A stretch of DNA of 64,000 nucleotides from Halapricum hydrolyticum (GCF_025517535.1 NZ_JAOPKC010000014.1:1-64000); one strand, 5' to 3'. Numbered from the stretch's first letter, positions 7,154-16,036 are shown. Notes: generated from the sequence alone by a model not told the origin. Numbers and translations are program-made.

Positions 7154-8041
7154 CTACTGTCCGACGGTCACGCCGGCAATCGATTCGAGGTACTTGAGGA
7201 CGGCCGTCATGTCCTCGTCGCCGTGACCCATCGCACTGGCGGCGCTGAACGACTCGCGTGCGGCGGCCGTCTGGGGCAACTGCACGCCGATCTCGTTGCC
7301 GACTTCGTTGGCGTACCGGAGATCCTTGAACTGCAGGTCGACCGGGAACCGCGGCTCGAAGTCGCGTTCGGCGATCAGATCGCCCTTGATCTCGAATAGC
7401 GGCGAGTCCACCGCGCCGGCCTCGACGACCTGTTGCATGGCGTCGAGATCGAGCCCCTGTGCGGCTCCGAACGTCAGTGCCTCCGCGTACGCGCCCATCA
7501 TGTCTCCCAGCAGGAGATTGACGAACAGTTTCATGCGAGCGCCGTCGCCGGCGTCGCCACAGCGGACGATCGGCTCGCCCATCGCGGCCAGGATCTCCTC
7601 GACGTTGTCGACGACCGCGTCGTCACCGCCAGCGAGGACCGTCAGCGTTCCTTCCTCCGCCGGGCCGACCGTGCCCGAGACCGGCGCGTCGACGAACCGG
7701 GCGTTCTGTGCGCGGACGGTCTGTGCCGCCGCTTCGGTGGCTTCGGGCGTGACCGTACTCATCTGGATGACGGTCGTTCCCGAACCGAGACCGGCGAGCA
7801 GTCCCGTTTCGCCGTCCATCACGGCCGCCAGTGCCTCGTCGTCGGTGACTATCGTGACCACGACGTCGGACCGCTGCCCGACGTCCCGGGGCGAGTCCGC
7901 GACGTCGATGCCGGCCTCGGCGAACGGCTCCGTGGGCCCGTCACTGCGGTTGTAGACGAGCAAGTCGTAGCCGGCCTCGTCAAGGTTCCACGCCATCGGC
8001 GCCCCCATCGCGCCCAGTCCGATGAATCCTATCGTTTGCAT
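7154..8041 (-). CDS. 3-hydroxyisobutyrate dehydrogenase family oxidoreductase
   Basis: NAD(P)-dependent beta-hydroxyacid dehydrogenase of 295 residues. The N-terminal Rossmann motif is MQTIGFIGLGAMGAPMAWNL; the substrate loop FVDAPVSGTVGPAEEGTLTV (about 120-139) and the catalytic lysine region GDGARMKLFVNLLLG (about 170) match the family. The substrate may be 3-hydroxyisobutyrate, tartronate semialdehyde or a related acid, and context does not decide. ATG at 8041 is chosen because the dinucleotide motif begins at residue 3; the longer frame reaches into the opposite gene. Single gene, convergent with the metallopeptidase. Confidence 0.9.
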   Translation of the reverse strand: MQTIGFIGLGAMGAPMAWNLDEAGYDLLVYNRSDGPTEPFAEAGIDVADSPRDVGQRSDVVVTIVTDDEALAAVMDGETGLLAGLGSGTTVIQMSTVTPEATEAAAQTVRAQNARFVDAPVSGTVGPAEEGTLTVLAGGDDAVVDNVEEILAAMGEPIVRCGDAGDGARMKLFVNLLLGDMMGAYAEALTFGAAQGLDLDAMQQVVEAGAVDSPLFEIKGDLIAERDFEPRFPVDLQFKDLRYANEVGNEIGVQLPQTAAARESFSAASAMGHGDEDMTAVLKYLESIAGVTVGQ

Positions 8042-8147
8042 ACGTAGGTACGTTTCATGGCGATTTTGTAAGTCCTTTCCGGATCGGACCACGTGAGATC
8101 TTCCGGGTCGGGAAACGTTCATCGGGGCAGGGGACGAACAGTCTATT

Positions 8148-8597
8148 ATGAGCGACAATAGCTGGCGAGATATGCTCGCAGCCGAGCGGATGCGCGTCGA
8201 CCGACAGTTCGAAGATCGCGTCCAGTCGTCGTCGTTCACGCGCCAGCAGTGGGGGCTGGTGATGACGGCGGTCGAGTTCGACGTCGAAAACCCGGCCGAT
8301 CCGGATGCGGCACGACTGATCGCGGATACGAGCAAACTATCGAGCGTCATGCCGCAGATCAAGCAGATGGAACAGAGCGGTGGAGCCATGGGCGGGGCCG
8401 CCGGTGGCGGGGGCGGTGGCGGCGGGCTGCTGAGCAAACTCGCGAGCGTGCTCCCGGGTGGCGGCGGCTCTGGCGGCGGGAAGCGACAGCGCGAGGCCGA
8501 GTCGCTCGCAGAAGAATACGCCGAAAAGCTCCAGGAACGCCTGGAAAAGCGAGATCGCTGGCAGTCGATCCGCGAGCAGGCTGCACAGGAGTCGTAG
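8148..8597 (+). CDS. haloarchaeal conserved protein (DUF5799-like)
   Basis: Acidic and basic helical protein of 149 residues, with a glycine-rich flexible centre (about 80-110, runs of Gly broken by LLSKLASVLPG) and a charged C-terminal helix (KRQREAESLAEEYAEKLQER). Matches my memory of the haloarchaeal family DUF5799; function unknown. It ends 2 bases before the stop of the opposing glpA-like gene, so the two transcripts must overlap. Confidence 0.75.
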   Translation: MSDNSWRDMLAAERMRVDRQFEDRVQSSSFTRQQWGLVMTAVEFDVENPADPDAARLIADTSKLSSVMPQIKQMEQSGGAMGGAAGGGGGGGGLLSKLASVLPGGGGSGGGKRQREAESLAEEYAEKLQERLEKRDRWQSIREQAAQES

Positions 8598-8599
8598 CG

Positions 8600-9826
8600 T
8601 CACTCCTGGTTGCGGCCGACGACGCCCGCGTCGGTCTCTCCCTGAGCATCGAACGTCGCGACGAACTCGTCAAGCCGGTCGGGATCGTCAGCGCCCGGCA
8701 GCCGCCGGTCGGCCGTCTCGGACTCGGCATCGACGCCGAGTCGCTCGCAGACGAGGTCGGCCGTCGATTCGGCCATCTGTCGATAGGTGGTCAGCTTCCC
8801 GCCGACGACGCTGACGGCGTTCTCGACGCCGTCGTCGGCATGATCGAGTCGGAAGAAGCCCCGCGAGATACCACGGCCGCCGCGCTCGTCCTCGTCGGGC
8901 GCGTACAGGGGTCGCACGCCCCACCACGTGCGAACCGTCGGCGCGTCGGCGACCGGCGGCAACATCGCCGCACACTCCTCGACCGTGCGCTCGATCTCCC
9001 AGTCTTCACGCGGGTACTCGTCGGGGTCGTCGACTTCAACGCTGGTCGTCCCCAGGACCACTTCACCCTCGTGTGGGATGATGATGTCACCGTCGTCGGG
9101 ATCGCGGGCGCGGTTCAACACCGGTCCGAGACCGTCGTATTCGACCGACAGCATCACGCCTCGCGTCGGCTTCATCTTGACGTCGAGATCTGCCATCTCG
9201 GCGAGTTGCTCGGCCCAGGCTCCCGTCGCGTTGACGACGTACTCGGCCTCGATTCGCTCGTCGACGCTCCCGCCGACGGTGACGTGCTGGACACGGCCGT
9301 CGTCGGCCGCGATCGCCTCCACCGGCGCGTGGGTGTGGATCGTCGCCCCGTGATCGCGGGCGTCGGCCGCGTTCGCGGCGACCAGCCGCGAGGGGTAGAT
9401 CACGGCGTCGGGCACTTCCATTGCCCGCTCGACGTCCGCCGCGATCTCCGGGACACGGTCGCGGACGGCCTCGTCGTCGAGTGTCTCTGTCGGGATCCCC
9501 ACGGCCTCGCAGGCGCTGCGCTTCTCCTCGAAGTACTCGGGATCGTCCCCGGTCAGCTGGACGAACAGGCCGCCGGTATCGCGGATGCACTCGCCCGCGA
9601 TGGTTTTGAGGATCCGACTCTCTTCGATGCACTCTTCGGCTCCGACCCGATCTGACTCCGCGTAGCGTGCGCCGCTGTGTAGTAGCCCGTGCGAGCGTCC
9701 CGAGGTACCGCTCCCGAGGCCGCCGCGTTCGACCAGCGTCGCGTCCACGCCCCTGAGCGCGAGGTCACGGGCGATACCAGTGCCGGTCGCACCGCCACCG
9801 ATCACGAGAACTGTTGTCGTTCGCAT
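8600..9826 (-). CDS. glpA: short GlpA-type FAD-dependent glycerol-3-phosphate dehydrogenase
   Basis: FAD oxidoreductase of 408 residues in the GlpA/GlpD family, which oxidises glycerol-3-phosphate to dihydroxyacetone phosphate. The FAD motif VIGGGATGTGIARDLALRG is at the start, SGTSGRSHGLLHSGARY near 40, and the second FAD motif VSVVGGKLTTYRQMAE near 340. The protein stops about 130-160 residues earlier than E. coli GlpA and typical haloarchaeal GlpA, so the C-terminal BFD-like iron-sulfur region is absent. No glpB, glpC or glpK lies nearby. It may be a stand-alone paralogue with another electron acceptor or substrate. Start ATG 9826; an ATG nine bases earlier is also possible. Confidence 0.8.
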   Translation of the reverse strand: MRTTTVLVIGGGATGTGIARDLALRGVDATLVERGGLGSGTSGRSHGLLHSGARYAESDRVGAEECIEESRILKTIAGECIRDTGGLFVQLTGDDPEYFEEKRSACEAVGIPTETLDDEAVRDRVPEIAADVERAMEVPDAVIYPSRLVAANAADARDHGATIHTHAPVEAIAADDGRVQHVTVGGSVDERIEAEYVVNATGAWAEQLAEMADLDVKMKPTRGVMLSVEYDGLGPVLNRARDPDDGDIIIPHEGEVVLGTTSVEVDDPDEYPREDWEIERTVEECAAMLPPVADAPTVRTWWGVRPLYAPDEDERGGRGISRGFFRLDHADDGVENAVSVVGGKLTTYRQMAESTADLVCERLGVDAESETADRRLPGADDPDRLDEFVATFDAQGETDAGVVGRNQE

Positions 9827-9962
9827 ACCTTTCATTCGGCTACGGCCACATGTGCTTGCCGCTGACGGGGATATTGGCCGGTGTGCGGCGGGCGATCGTC
9901 TGCGCTCAGACGTCACCCCAGCGCATACACAGTTATCAGGCCACGGAACGTATCCGTCACGT

Positions 9963-10250
9963 ATGCCTGAAGAAGTACTGTTCAAGTCCGAAAGCCGACA
10001 GAGCAACGAAGAGATCGCGTCGTTTCTGCGCACCGTCGCTGAAAACCTGGAGCAGGGTTCCGATATCACGCTCAAAGCGGGCAGCGAGTCCGTGACGATG
10101 AGCCCGCCAGCCCGCCCGACGTTCGAGGTCAAAGCCGAGCGCGAGGGGCCGACAGACGGTCCCAAAGAGCTCAGCATCGAGTTCGAACTGGAATGGCCTG
10201 AAGGTGCCGAGGGTGAGGACGGGGGCAGCGGAGAACTGGAAATAGAGTGA
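9963..10250 (+). CDS. amphi-Trp domain protein
   Basis: Small acidic protein (95 residues) matching the amphi-Trp family common in haloarchaea: MPEEVLFKSESRQSNEEIA opening, a central strand pair SDITLKAGSESVTM, and IEFELEWPEG with the family's conserved tryptophan. Role unknown. It is convergent with the RNA ligase gene (28 bases between stops) and has its own promoter region after the divergent glpA-like gene. Confidence 0.8.
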   Translation: MPEEVLFKSESRQSNEEIASFLRTVAENLEQGSDITLKAGSESVTMSPPARPTFEVKAEREGPTDGPKELSIEFELEWPEGAEGEDGGSGELEIE

Positions 10251-10278
10251 TTGCGAACGTCCGTCTTCTCGAACCGTC

Positions 10279-11403
10279 CTACTCGTCGACGATTCCACCG
10301 TCGAGGTAGTGCTCGATCCGGTCGTTCGTCGAGGCGGAGACCTTGGTGAACGTGACGACGCGCTCACCGTCGAGACGACGATCCGACTCGACGTCGATCG
10401 TCAGCTGAAACTCCCGGAGGTGCTCGAGGAGGGCGTTGACCGTCTCGGGATCGCCCCGGACCGTGTGTCGTTCGCCGACCGTCTCGCCGTCGGCGACAGC
10501 TTCGATCGCCCCGGCCATCGGCAAGAGGATCGACTCGCCGAGGTCGTGTGCCCGCTCGCGGCGCCGTTCGGGTGATTCCTCGAATTCGACCGTCTGAAAC
10601 GCTTCCCGGAGGAGCCGCGAGAACAGGAAGTCCCGGCCGTACTCGAAGGGCAGCGAGAACGCGTACGCCAGTTCCGCGTGATGGGTCGCCTCGGTCGTGT
10701 ACTTCAACAGCGACTGACCGTCCTCGGATTTCATCACGACGCCTTCCCGGCCCTCGGCGTCCAGGGTTTCGATAGCGTCGCGGACGGCCCCGGCGGCCTC
10801 GTCGGTGTCGTGCCAGCCGAAGGTTTGCGGCTGTTCGAACCCGTACTCGGCGCACAGTTTGCGCCGCCGCTCGGGCGCGAGCGGCCGGCCGGTCCTCCGA
10901 TCGCGGACGTCGAACACCCGGAAGGCGTTGGTCTCGACACCGTCGTAATCGTGTACCGTGTAGGGGTTCTCCGGGCCGACCAGTTCCGCACAGAGCATCT
11001 TCTCGGGATGGTCGGCGAAGAACTCGCCCGGATCGAGCAGTTCGCGAGCGCGTTCGGTCGTATACGGGCAGACGTACCCGCTGCGGGTGAACGCCGTCGT
11101 GCCGTCGACGTCCGCGATCCTGACGTTGAATCCGTTGAGCTTCTCCTCGATCGTGATGCGGTCGCCCTCGAAGTAGTTCCGGACGCCGGGATCGAGCACG
11201 AGCACGCGCGGGACACTCGGGTAGCCCCGGACGACAGCGCCGGTCGTCTCGACGAGGACCGTCCCGCGTTCGAGACCGTGGCGGGCGTCGGGCAGGTAGT
11301 AATACTCCAGCCCCTGGTCGGTGCGGGTCTGGAGGTGCTCGAACAGTTCCGACGGGCTGTCGGCGCTCGTCTCGAGTCGCTCGTGCCAGACGTCCCTGTC
11401 CAT
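10279..11403 (-). CDS. ATP-dependent RNA ligase (archaeal Rnl3 type)
   Basis: Nucleotidyltransferase of 374 residues that should join or circularise RNA ends through an enzyme-AMP intermediate. The ligase motif I lysine is in ITIEEKLNGFNVRI (about 97-110), motif III-like FRVFDVRDRRTG near 180, and motifs IV and V as REGVVMKSEDGQSLLKYT (about 233-250). The C-terminal region, about 270-374, is the helical part found in the archaeal family. It is divergent from the PIN-domain 'RNA ligase partner' gene, 73 bases between starts, a pairing conserved in archaea. Likely work: repair or processing of tRNA or other cellular RNAs. Confidence 0.9.
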   Translation of the reverse strand: MDRDVWHERLETSADSPSELFEHLQTRTDQGLEYYYLPDARHGLERGTVLVETTGAVVRGYPSVPRVLVLDPGVRNYFEGDRITIEEKLNGFNVRIADVDGTTAFTRSGYVCPYTTERARELLDPGEFFADHPEKMLCAELVGPENPYTVHDYDGVETNAFRVFDVRDRRTGRPLAPERRRKLCAEYGFEQPQTFGWHDTDEAAGAVRDAIETLDAEGREGVVMKSEDGQSLLKYTTEATHHAELAYAFSLPFEYGRDFLFSRLLREAFQTVEFEESPERRRERAHDLGESILLPMAGAIEAVADGETVGERHTVRGDPETVNALLEHLREFQLTIDVESDRRLDGERVVTFTKVSASTNDRIEHYLDGGIVDE

Positions 11404-11476
11404 AGCTACCACTACACTTGATTCGGACAAAAGCAACGGGGGTGGTTCTATAGGTTTCGACGTACAATGCCCGGAT

Positions 11477-12139
11477 ATGCCCCCGGAACTGCCGCGACAG
11501 CAGTTCGTGCTCGACACGTCGCTTTTCATCACCGAAGCGATCCGCGAGCCCGAGGAGTCGCTGGAAGACGCCGTTCTCAGGCTCCTCGATCTCATCGCGA
11601 CGGCCAGGCTGCAACTCAACATCTCCTGTCACATGCCGCCCTCGATCCACGACGAACTCGTGACGATGCTCCGCGAGCGCGACGTGAGCGAGGAGGTCTT
11701 CGAGCGGCTGGAGACCTGGGTCGTCCGGAAAAGCCCCGATCGCTACGGCGTGGACATCCCCGCCGATATCGTCTACCAGTTCGTCGACGAGATGAGCGAT
11801 CGGGTCGATCGAGGGCTCAGGGTCTCCGAAGAAGCACTTCGGGAAGTCGAGCAACTCGATCCCGACAAGCTGGGTTCGGGCGAGGAGTACATGACCGAGG
11901 CCGATCGCGTGCTCTCGAACCTCCGGGACAAGTACCGCCAGGCGCTGCGCCAGGGCGTGCTCGACTCCCGGGAGGACTTCGATCTGCTCGTGCTCGCGAA
12001 GGAACTCGACGCCGGCGTCGTCACCGAGGACCGGGGCATCATCGCGTGGGCCGATCGGTTCGGCCTCCGGTACGTCCGGGGCGGGCAGTTCCCGACGCTG
12101 CTGGAGGAGTACTTGCGGGCCACGGGCGTCGAGGAGTAA
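11477..12139 (+). CDS. RNA ligase partner protein (PIN domain)
   Basis: PIN-domain protein of 220 residues, always found beside the archaeal Rnl3 ligase. It begins QQFVLDTSLFITEAIREP, giving the first catalytic Asp. Later acidic positions include SIHDELVTML, DFDLLVLAKELDAGVVTEDRG and IIAWADRFGLRYV, the latter typical of PIN C-termini. A nuclease that trims ends for the ligase is a reasonable guess, but no activity is established that I know of. Start ATG 11477 follows TTATAG-like sequence about 25 bases upstream. Divergent from the ligase, so the two can share regulation. Confidence 0.88.
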   Translation: MPPELPRQQFVLDTSLFITEAIREPEESLEDAVLRLLDLIATARLQLNISCHMPPSIHDELVTMLRERDVSEEVFERLETWVVRKSPDRYGVDIPADIVYQFVDEMSDRVDRGLRVSEEALREVEQLDPDKLGSGEEYMTEADRVLSNLRDKYRQALRQGVLDSREDFDLLVLAKELDAGVVTEDRGIIAWADRFGLRYVRGGQFPTLLEEYLRATGVEE

Positions 12140-12254
12140 CGCGCGGCACATGTGCGACGGTAACAGGGGGCCCTTATAGAGGTATACAGACCCTAGGCTG
12201 TCGAAGTCCGTATCAGGGGAGCGTATTTGTATCCCGGCCCGGCAGTCTCACACG

Positions 12255-12446
12255 ATGACCAACAGCGACATCGAGGCCATCGAGTTCGAGCAGACCAACG
12301 GGGCGATGGGCGTCTACATCGAGAGCGTCGGCGTCTACGCCGACGGGAGCAGAGAAGTCCTCGACGCCACGACAGTCGGCAGTCCACGGGAGTTCGAACG
12401 GATCCGGGCGTTCGAGAACCGCTGCAAGCGCCAGTACGGGAAGTAG
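12255..12446 (+). CDS. small conserved haloarchaeal protein
   Basis: Single-domain protein of 63 residues (MTNSDIEAIEFEQTNGAMGV...). It has two predicted strands, a helical end (EFERIRAFENRCKRQYGK) and one Cys. A TATA-like TATTTG is about 30 bases before the ATG. It precedes the PINA gene by 78 bases with a separate promoter. I do not recognise a function. Confidence 0.65.
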   Translation: MTNSDIEAIEFEQTNGAMGVYIESVGVYADGSREVLDATTVGSPREFERIRAFENRCKRQYGK

Positions 12447-12494
12447 GAGCCAGCGAACGGTCGCGGGATCCGCGAGGGGAGGGGGAGTCATCGT

Positions 12495-12502
12495 GTTTAT
12501 CA
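12495..12502 (+). promoter_or_regulatory. TATA-like box of pina
   Basis: GTTTATCA is centred 27 bases before the ATG at 12525, indicating a leaderless transcript for the PINA gene. Confidence 0.45.
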
Positions 12503-12524
12503 GTCTCGGTCGCCCAGATCAGGC

Positions 12525-14381
12525 ATGGACGTAGTACCGGACACGAGCGTGGTCATCGACGGCCGCGTGTCCGAGCAGATCGCCGACGGCGACCTCGCAG
12601 GGGCGACGATTGTCGTCCCCGAGGCGGTCGTCGGCGAACTCGAAGCGCAGGCCAACGACAGCCGCCAGCAGGGCTGGGACGGCCTCGAGGAATTGCAGAA
12701 ACTCGCCGACCTCCACGACGCGGGCGACATCACTGTCGAGTACGTCGGTCGCCGCCCGGACGCAGTGGAGAAACGCGAGGCCGGCGAAGGAGAGATCGAC
12801 GCGCTGATCCGCGATATCGCCGCCGAGCGCGACGCGACGCTTCTGACCAGCGACGTCGTCCAGAGCGAGGTCGCACGAGCGAAGGGACTTGCGGTCATGT
12901 ATCTCGAACCCCACGGTCGGGACGTCCAGCGGCTCACGATCGAGAACTTCTTCGACGAGTCGACGATGTCGGTCCACCTCAAGGTTGGCGTCGCCCCGAA
13001 GGCCAAGCGCGGCGATATCGGCGACATGCACTACCAGCGGATCCGCGACGAACCGGCCACCGAATCCGAACTGAAAGAGTACGCTCACGAGATCGAGGAG
13101 GGTGCCCGGGCCAGCCCCGACGGGTTCCTCGAACTGGACGAGCCCGGGATGAGCATCGTCCAGTTCCGCGAGTACCGGATCGCCATCGCCCGACCCCCCT
13201 TCTCGGACGCCCTGGAGATCACCGCGGTCCGTCCGATCGTCAAGACCGACCTGGACGACTACGAGTACGCCGACGAACTCCGGGATCGCCTCGCCGAGCG
13301 GCAGCGTGGCGTCCTCATCTCCGGTTCGCCGGGGGCCGGCAAGTCCACGTTCGCCCAGGCAGTCGCGGAGTTCCTCAACGACAACGACTACGCGGTCAAG
13401 ACCATGGAAAAACCCCGGGACCTGCAGGTCGGCGCGGACATCACCCAATACACGGCACTGGGCGGGGAGATGGCCAAGACCGCCGACTCGCTTTTGATGG
13501 TCCGACCGGACTACACCATCTACGACGAGGTTCGCAAGACCGACGACTTCGAGGTCTTTGCGGACATGCGGCTGGCCGGCGTCGGGATGATCGGCGTCGT
13601 CCACGCGACCCGCGCGATCGACGCGCTCCAGCGACTCGTCGGACGGGTCGAACTCGGGATGATCCCCCAGATCGTCGACACGGTCGTCTACATCGAAGCC
13701 GGCGAGATCGCGAAGGTCTACGACGTGCAGACGGAGGTCAAAGTGCCGGAGGGGCTGATGGAAGAGGATCTCGCCCGGCCGGTCATCACCATTCAGGACT
13801 TCGAGACCGGCCGTCCCGAGTACGAGATCTACACGTTCAACCGCCAGGTCGTGACGGTGCCGCTGAACGAGGGCGAGAGCGACGAAAGCGGCGTCGACCG
13901 GCTCGCACGCCAGGAGATTCAGCGCGAGATCCGCTCGGTCGCCGACGGCCACGTCGAGGTCGAACTCCAGGGGTCAAATCGTGCGGTCGTCTGGGTCGAA
14001 CAGCACGATATCAGCCACGTCATCGGCAAAGGCGGCGGCCGGATCTCCGACATCGAGAACCGACTCGGCATCGACATCGACGTGCGCACCTTCGACGAGC
14101 GACCCGGCGGAAAATCCGGATCGAGTGGCGAGAGCGGTGACACCGGATCGGCCGGTCCCGCCGGCGACGTCGTCACCCCGGAGGTCACCTCTCGCCACGT
14201 GCTCGTTCCGGCCCACGAGTACACGGGCGACACCGTGGAAGTCCAGGCCGACGGCGAGTACCTCTTCACAGCAACGGTCTCTCGCGGCGGCGAGATCCAG
14301 GTGTCTCGCGGGAGCGCGATCGCCGAAGAGCTAGAACAGGCGATCGACCGGGGCAAACGGATCACTGTCGTCCCGTCGTAG
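12525..14381 (+). CDS. PINA ATPase (PIN domain, PilT-like ATPase, KH domain)
   Basis: Archaeal PINA of 618 residues. An N-terminal PIN domain (1-130) starts MDVVPDTSVVIDGRVSEQ. A VirB11/PilT-type hexameric ATPase core (about 230-450) has Walker A ISGSPGAGKSTFAQ near 265 and Walker B-like LLMVRPDYTIYDEVRKTDD near 330. A KH domain carries HVIGKGGGRISDIENRLG near 505, and a C-terminal beta domain follows a Gly/Ser-rich linker (about 527-550). In Sulfolobus, PINA is a Holliday-junction branch-migration ATPase that works with Hjm and Hjc, so a role in recombination repair is likely here. No pilus genes nearby argue against a pilin motor. Confidence 0.9.
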   Translation: MDVVPDTSVVIDGRVSEQIADGDLAGATIVVPEAVVGELEAQANDSRQQGWDGLEELQKLADLHDAGDITVEYVGRRPDAVEKREAGEGEIDALIRDIAAERDATLLTSDVVQSEVARAKGLAVMYLEPHGRDVQRLTIENFFDESTMSVHLKVGVAPKAKRGDIGDMHYQRIRDEPATESELKEYAHEIEEGARASPDGFLELDEPGMSIVQFREYRIAIARPPFSDALEITAVRPIVKTDLDDYEYADELRDRLAERQRGVLISGSPGAGKSTFAQAVAEFLNDNDYAVKTMEKPRDLQVGADITQYTALGGEMAKTADSLLMVRPDYTIYDEVRKTDDFEVFADMRLAGVGMIGVVHATRAIDALQRLVGRVELGMIPQIVDTVVYIEAGEIAKVYDVQTEVKVPEGLMEEDLARPVITIQDFETGRPEYEIYTFNRQVVTVPLNEGESDESGVDRLARQEIQREIRSVADGHVEVELQGSNRAVVWVEQHDISHVIGKGGGRISDIENRLGIDIDVRTFDERPGGKSGSSGESGDTGSAGPAGDVVTPEVTSRHVLVPAHEYTGDTVEVQADGEYLFTATVSRGGEIQVSRGSAIAEELEQAIDRGKRITVVPS

Positions 14382-14538
14382 GCTGGACGATCGTTCGGGA
14401 GCCTCCAGCTATGCCGGACGATCGTTTCGCTCGTCGTCGAGATTCCTATAGTGCCGGGAGACGGCCCCAGCCACCCGATTACCACAATTGAGAACTGCTC
14501 CCAAAGGTCTTAACGCCAGTAGACGAGTCTCCCGCGTA

Positions 14539-14604
14539 ATGGGAGTCCAGAGCTGCGATCGAACGACGCGGACGTCCGGGACACACTCCGGACACAGGAG
14601 GTGA
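14539..14604 (+). CDS. leaderless upstream ORF (21 codons) before the CheC-like gene
   Basis: An ATG at 14539 opens a 21-codon frame (MGVQSCDRTT...HSGHRR) whose TGA at 14602-14604 is the end of the AGGAGGTGA ribosome binding site of the next gene. A TATA-like TCTTAA is centred about 28 bases before this ATG, exactly where a leaderless start would be. Five bases separate the stop from the GTG of the CheC-like gene. The arrangement suggests a leader peptide or translational coupling. Coding is inferred from position only. Confidence 0.45.
   Translation: MGVQSCDRTTRTSGTHSGHRR
14596..14604 (+). promoter_or_regulatory. strong Shine-Dalgarno site deciding a GTG start
   Basis: AGGAGGTGA is a near-perfect anti-16S match. 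GGAGG lies 8 bases before the GTG at 14610, favouring that start over the in-frame GTG at 14601 that sits inside the site. Such strong sites are rare in this largely leaderless window. Confidence 0.65.
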
Positions 14605-14609
14605 GTCCA

Positions 14610-15938
14610 GTGCAGGTGGATGCCGACTCGCTTGAACAGCTCAACCTCAGGACGAGAGACGGCGCAGAGCGAGCGGGCGAGCGGTTTTCGGATGCGATCG
14701 GCGTCGAGACGAAGATCGGCGCAACCCGGATCCGGATCACCAGCCAGCAGGATCTGGTCGCGGCGCTTTTGACCGGCGATGAGGAGTGTCTCAAGTTCGA
14801 GGTTGCTGGCCCGCTGTCCGGAACGGCGATCTTGACCTTCGACGAGGGGTCACGATCGCTGATGCGAGACAGTAGCGGCGGGGGTGTCGACGACCTAGCG
14901 GGCGAGCTGTTCGACGCGTTCGTTCGAGAGTGGGAATCGTACGTCAGTGGCGATCTGGCGGTCGAGACAGTGACGTACGTGCCCGACCCGGCCGCACACG
15001 ACTTCGGCTTCGAGTCGGTCAGCGACGACGCCGAAAGCACGCCGCTGTTCCAGGGCAGTATCGACGCCGTCGATCTTCCCGGGCGGATCAAGCTGTATCT
15101 CGTGCCCGACGCGCAGTCCCTGGAGACGCTGCTCTCGAACGGCTCGATCACGGACGAGGAGAGCACCGAGCGAGACGACGCGTCAGAGACAGACGACGGA
15201 TCTGCGTTCGACGATGCGACGTTCGACACAGACACGGCGGACGACAGCAATCTCTTCGAAGATGCCGATAGCGACCTTTTCGAGGACGGTGACGACGCGT
15301 CGGCGCCGCTCCCGCTGGACAAACTATCGGTCTTCAGTGACCTGACGAGGGGTGGAACCAGGGCCGCCGCCGAGCGCGTGACGGGGTTTACCGGGATCGA
15401 GACCGATACCGAGATCTCGGGGATCAACTTCACGCCGATCGACGACATCTCGACGAGTCTGGACGACGACTCCTACGTCGGGACGATCCTGGAGTTCGAG
15501 GGCAAACCCAGCGGTCACCTGGCGATTATGTTTTCCGAGGAGTCGGCCTATCGTGTCGCCGACGAAATGCTGCCGACCGACCCCGACGGCGACGGGCTCA
15601 CACAGATGCACAGGAGCGCGCTCGAAGAGCTGGGCAACAACATGGCCTCGGGATTCATCGACGGCTGGGCCAACGTCCTGCAGACCTCGGTCGATCACAC
15701 ACCGCCGGAGTTCAGCGACGACATGGAGATGACGCTGCTCGAGTTGGTCACCGAGCAGCTCGGCCCGTTCCAGACCCACGCGTACACGATCGAGTCGCGG
15801 ATCACCACTGAATCGGTCGAATTCGACTGCGAGATCCACGCACTCCCCAACGAGACGCAATTGAGCGAAGCGCTCGAAGACCTGCTGGTCACCCGGCGTG
15901 ACCGCACCGAAGCCGATCCCGACGAGATTTTCCAGTAG
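14610..15938 (+). CDS. CheC-like chemotaxis phosphatase-family protein
   Basis: Cytoplasmic protein of 442 residues with two related halves and an acidic linker. The N-terminal half (about 1-165) has the chemotaxis CheC/CheX-like pattern, including CLKFEVAGPLSGTAILTF. A low-complexity Asp/Glu stretch (about 175-235) follows. The C-terminal half contains LDKLSVFSDLTRGGTRAAAE and the CheC phosphatase-like helix HRSALEELGNNMASGFIDGW (about 330-349) with the E-x-x-N pair expected to dephosphorylate CheY-P. Only the second half has a clear E-x-x-N. It is not in a che operon. Start GTG 14610 from the ribosome binding site; preceded by a 21-codon upstream ORF. Confidence 0.8.
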   Translation: MQVDADSLEQLNLRTRDGAERAGERFSDAIGVETKIGATRIRITSQQDLVAALLTGDEECLKFEVAGPLSGTAILTFDEGSRSLMRDSSGGGVDDLAGELFDAFVREWESYVSGDLAVETVTYVPDPAAHDFGFESVSDDAESTPLFQGSIDAVDLPGRIKLYLVPDAQSLETLLSNGSITDEESTERDDASETDDGSAFDDATFDTDTADDSNLFEDADSDLFEDGDDASAPLPLDKLSVFSDLTRGGTRAAAERVTGFTGIETDTEISGINFTPIDDISTSLDDDSYVGTILEFEGKPSGHLAIMFSEESAYRVADEMLPTDPDGDGLTQMHRSALEELGNNMASGFIDGWANVLQTSVDHTPPEFSDDMEMTLLELVTEQLGPFQTHAYTIESRITTESVEFDCEIHALPNETQLSEALEDLLVTRRDRTEADPDEIFQ

Positions 15939-16036
15939 AATAGTGGCCGTAAATTGAATTTTTCTGGCTGCCAGGGATAGAGACAGTGTCGACTGCAACC
16001 CGCTGACATATCTTCCTCGAGTTCGAAAGGGCTGGT

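Noticed and set aside
12525..14381. Type IV pilus or archaellum motor ATPase
   Set aside because: The PIN and KH domains around the PilT-like core identify PINA, and no pilus genes adjoin.
14601..14603. GTG 14601 as start of the CheC-like gene
   Set aside because: It lies inside the AGGAGGTGA ribosome binding site; the in-frame GTG at 14610 has the right spacing.
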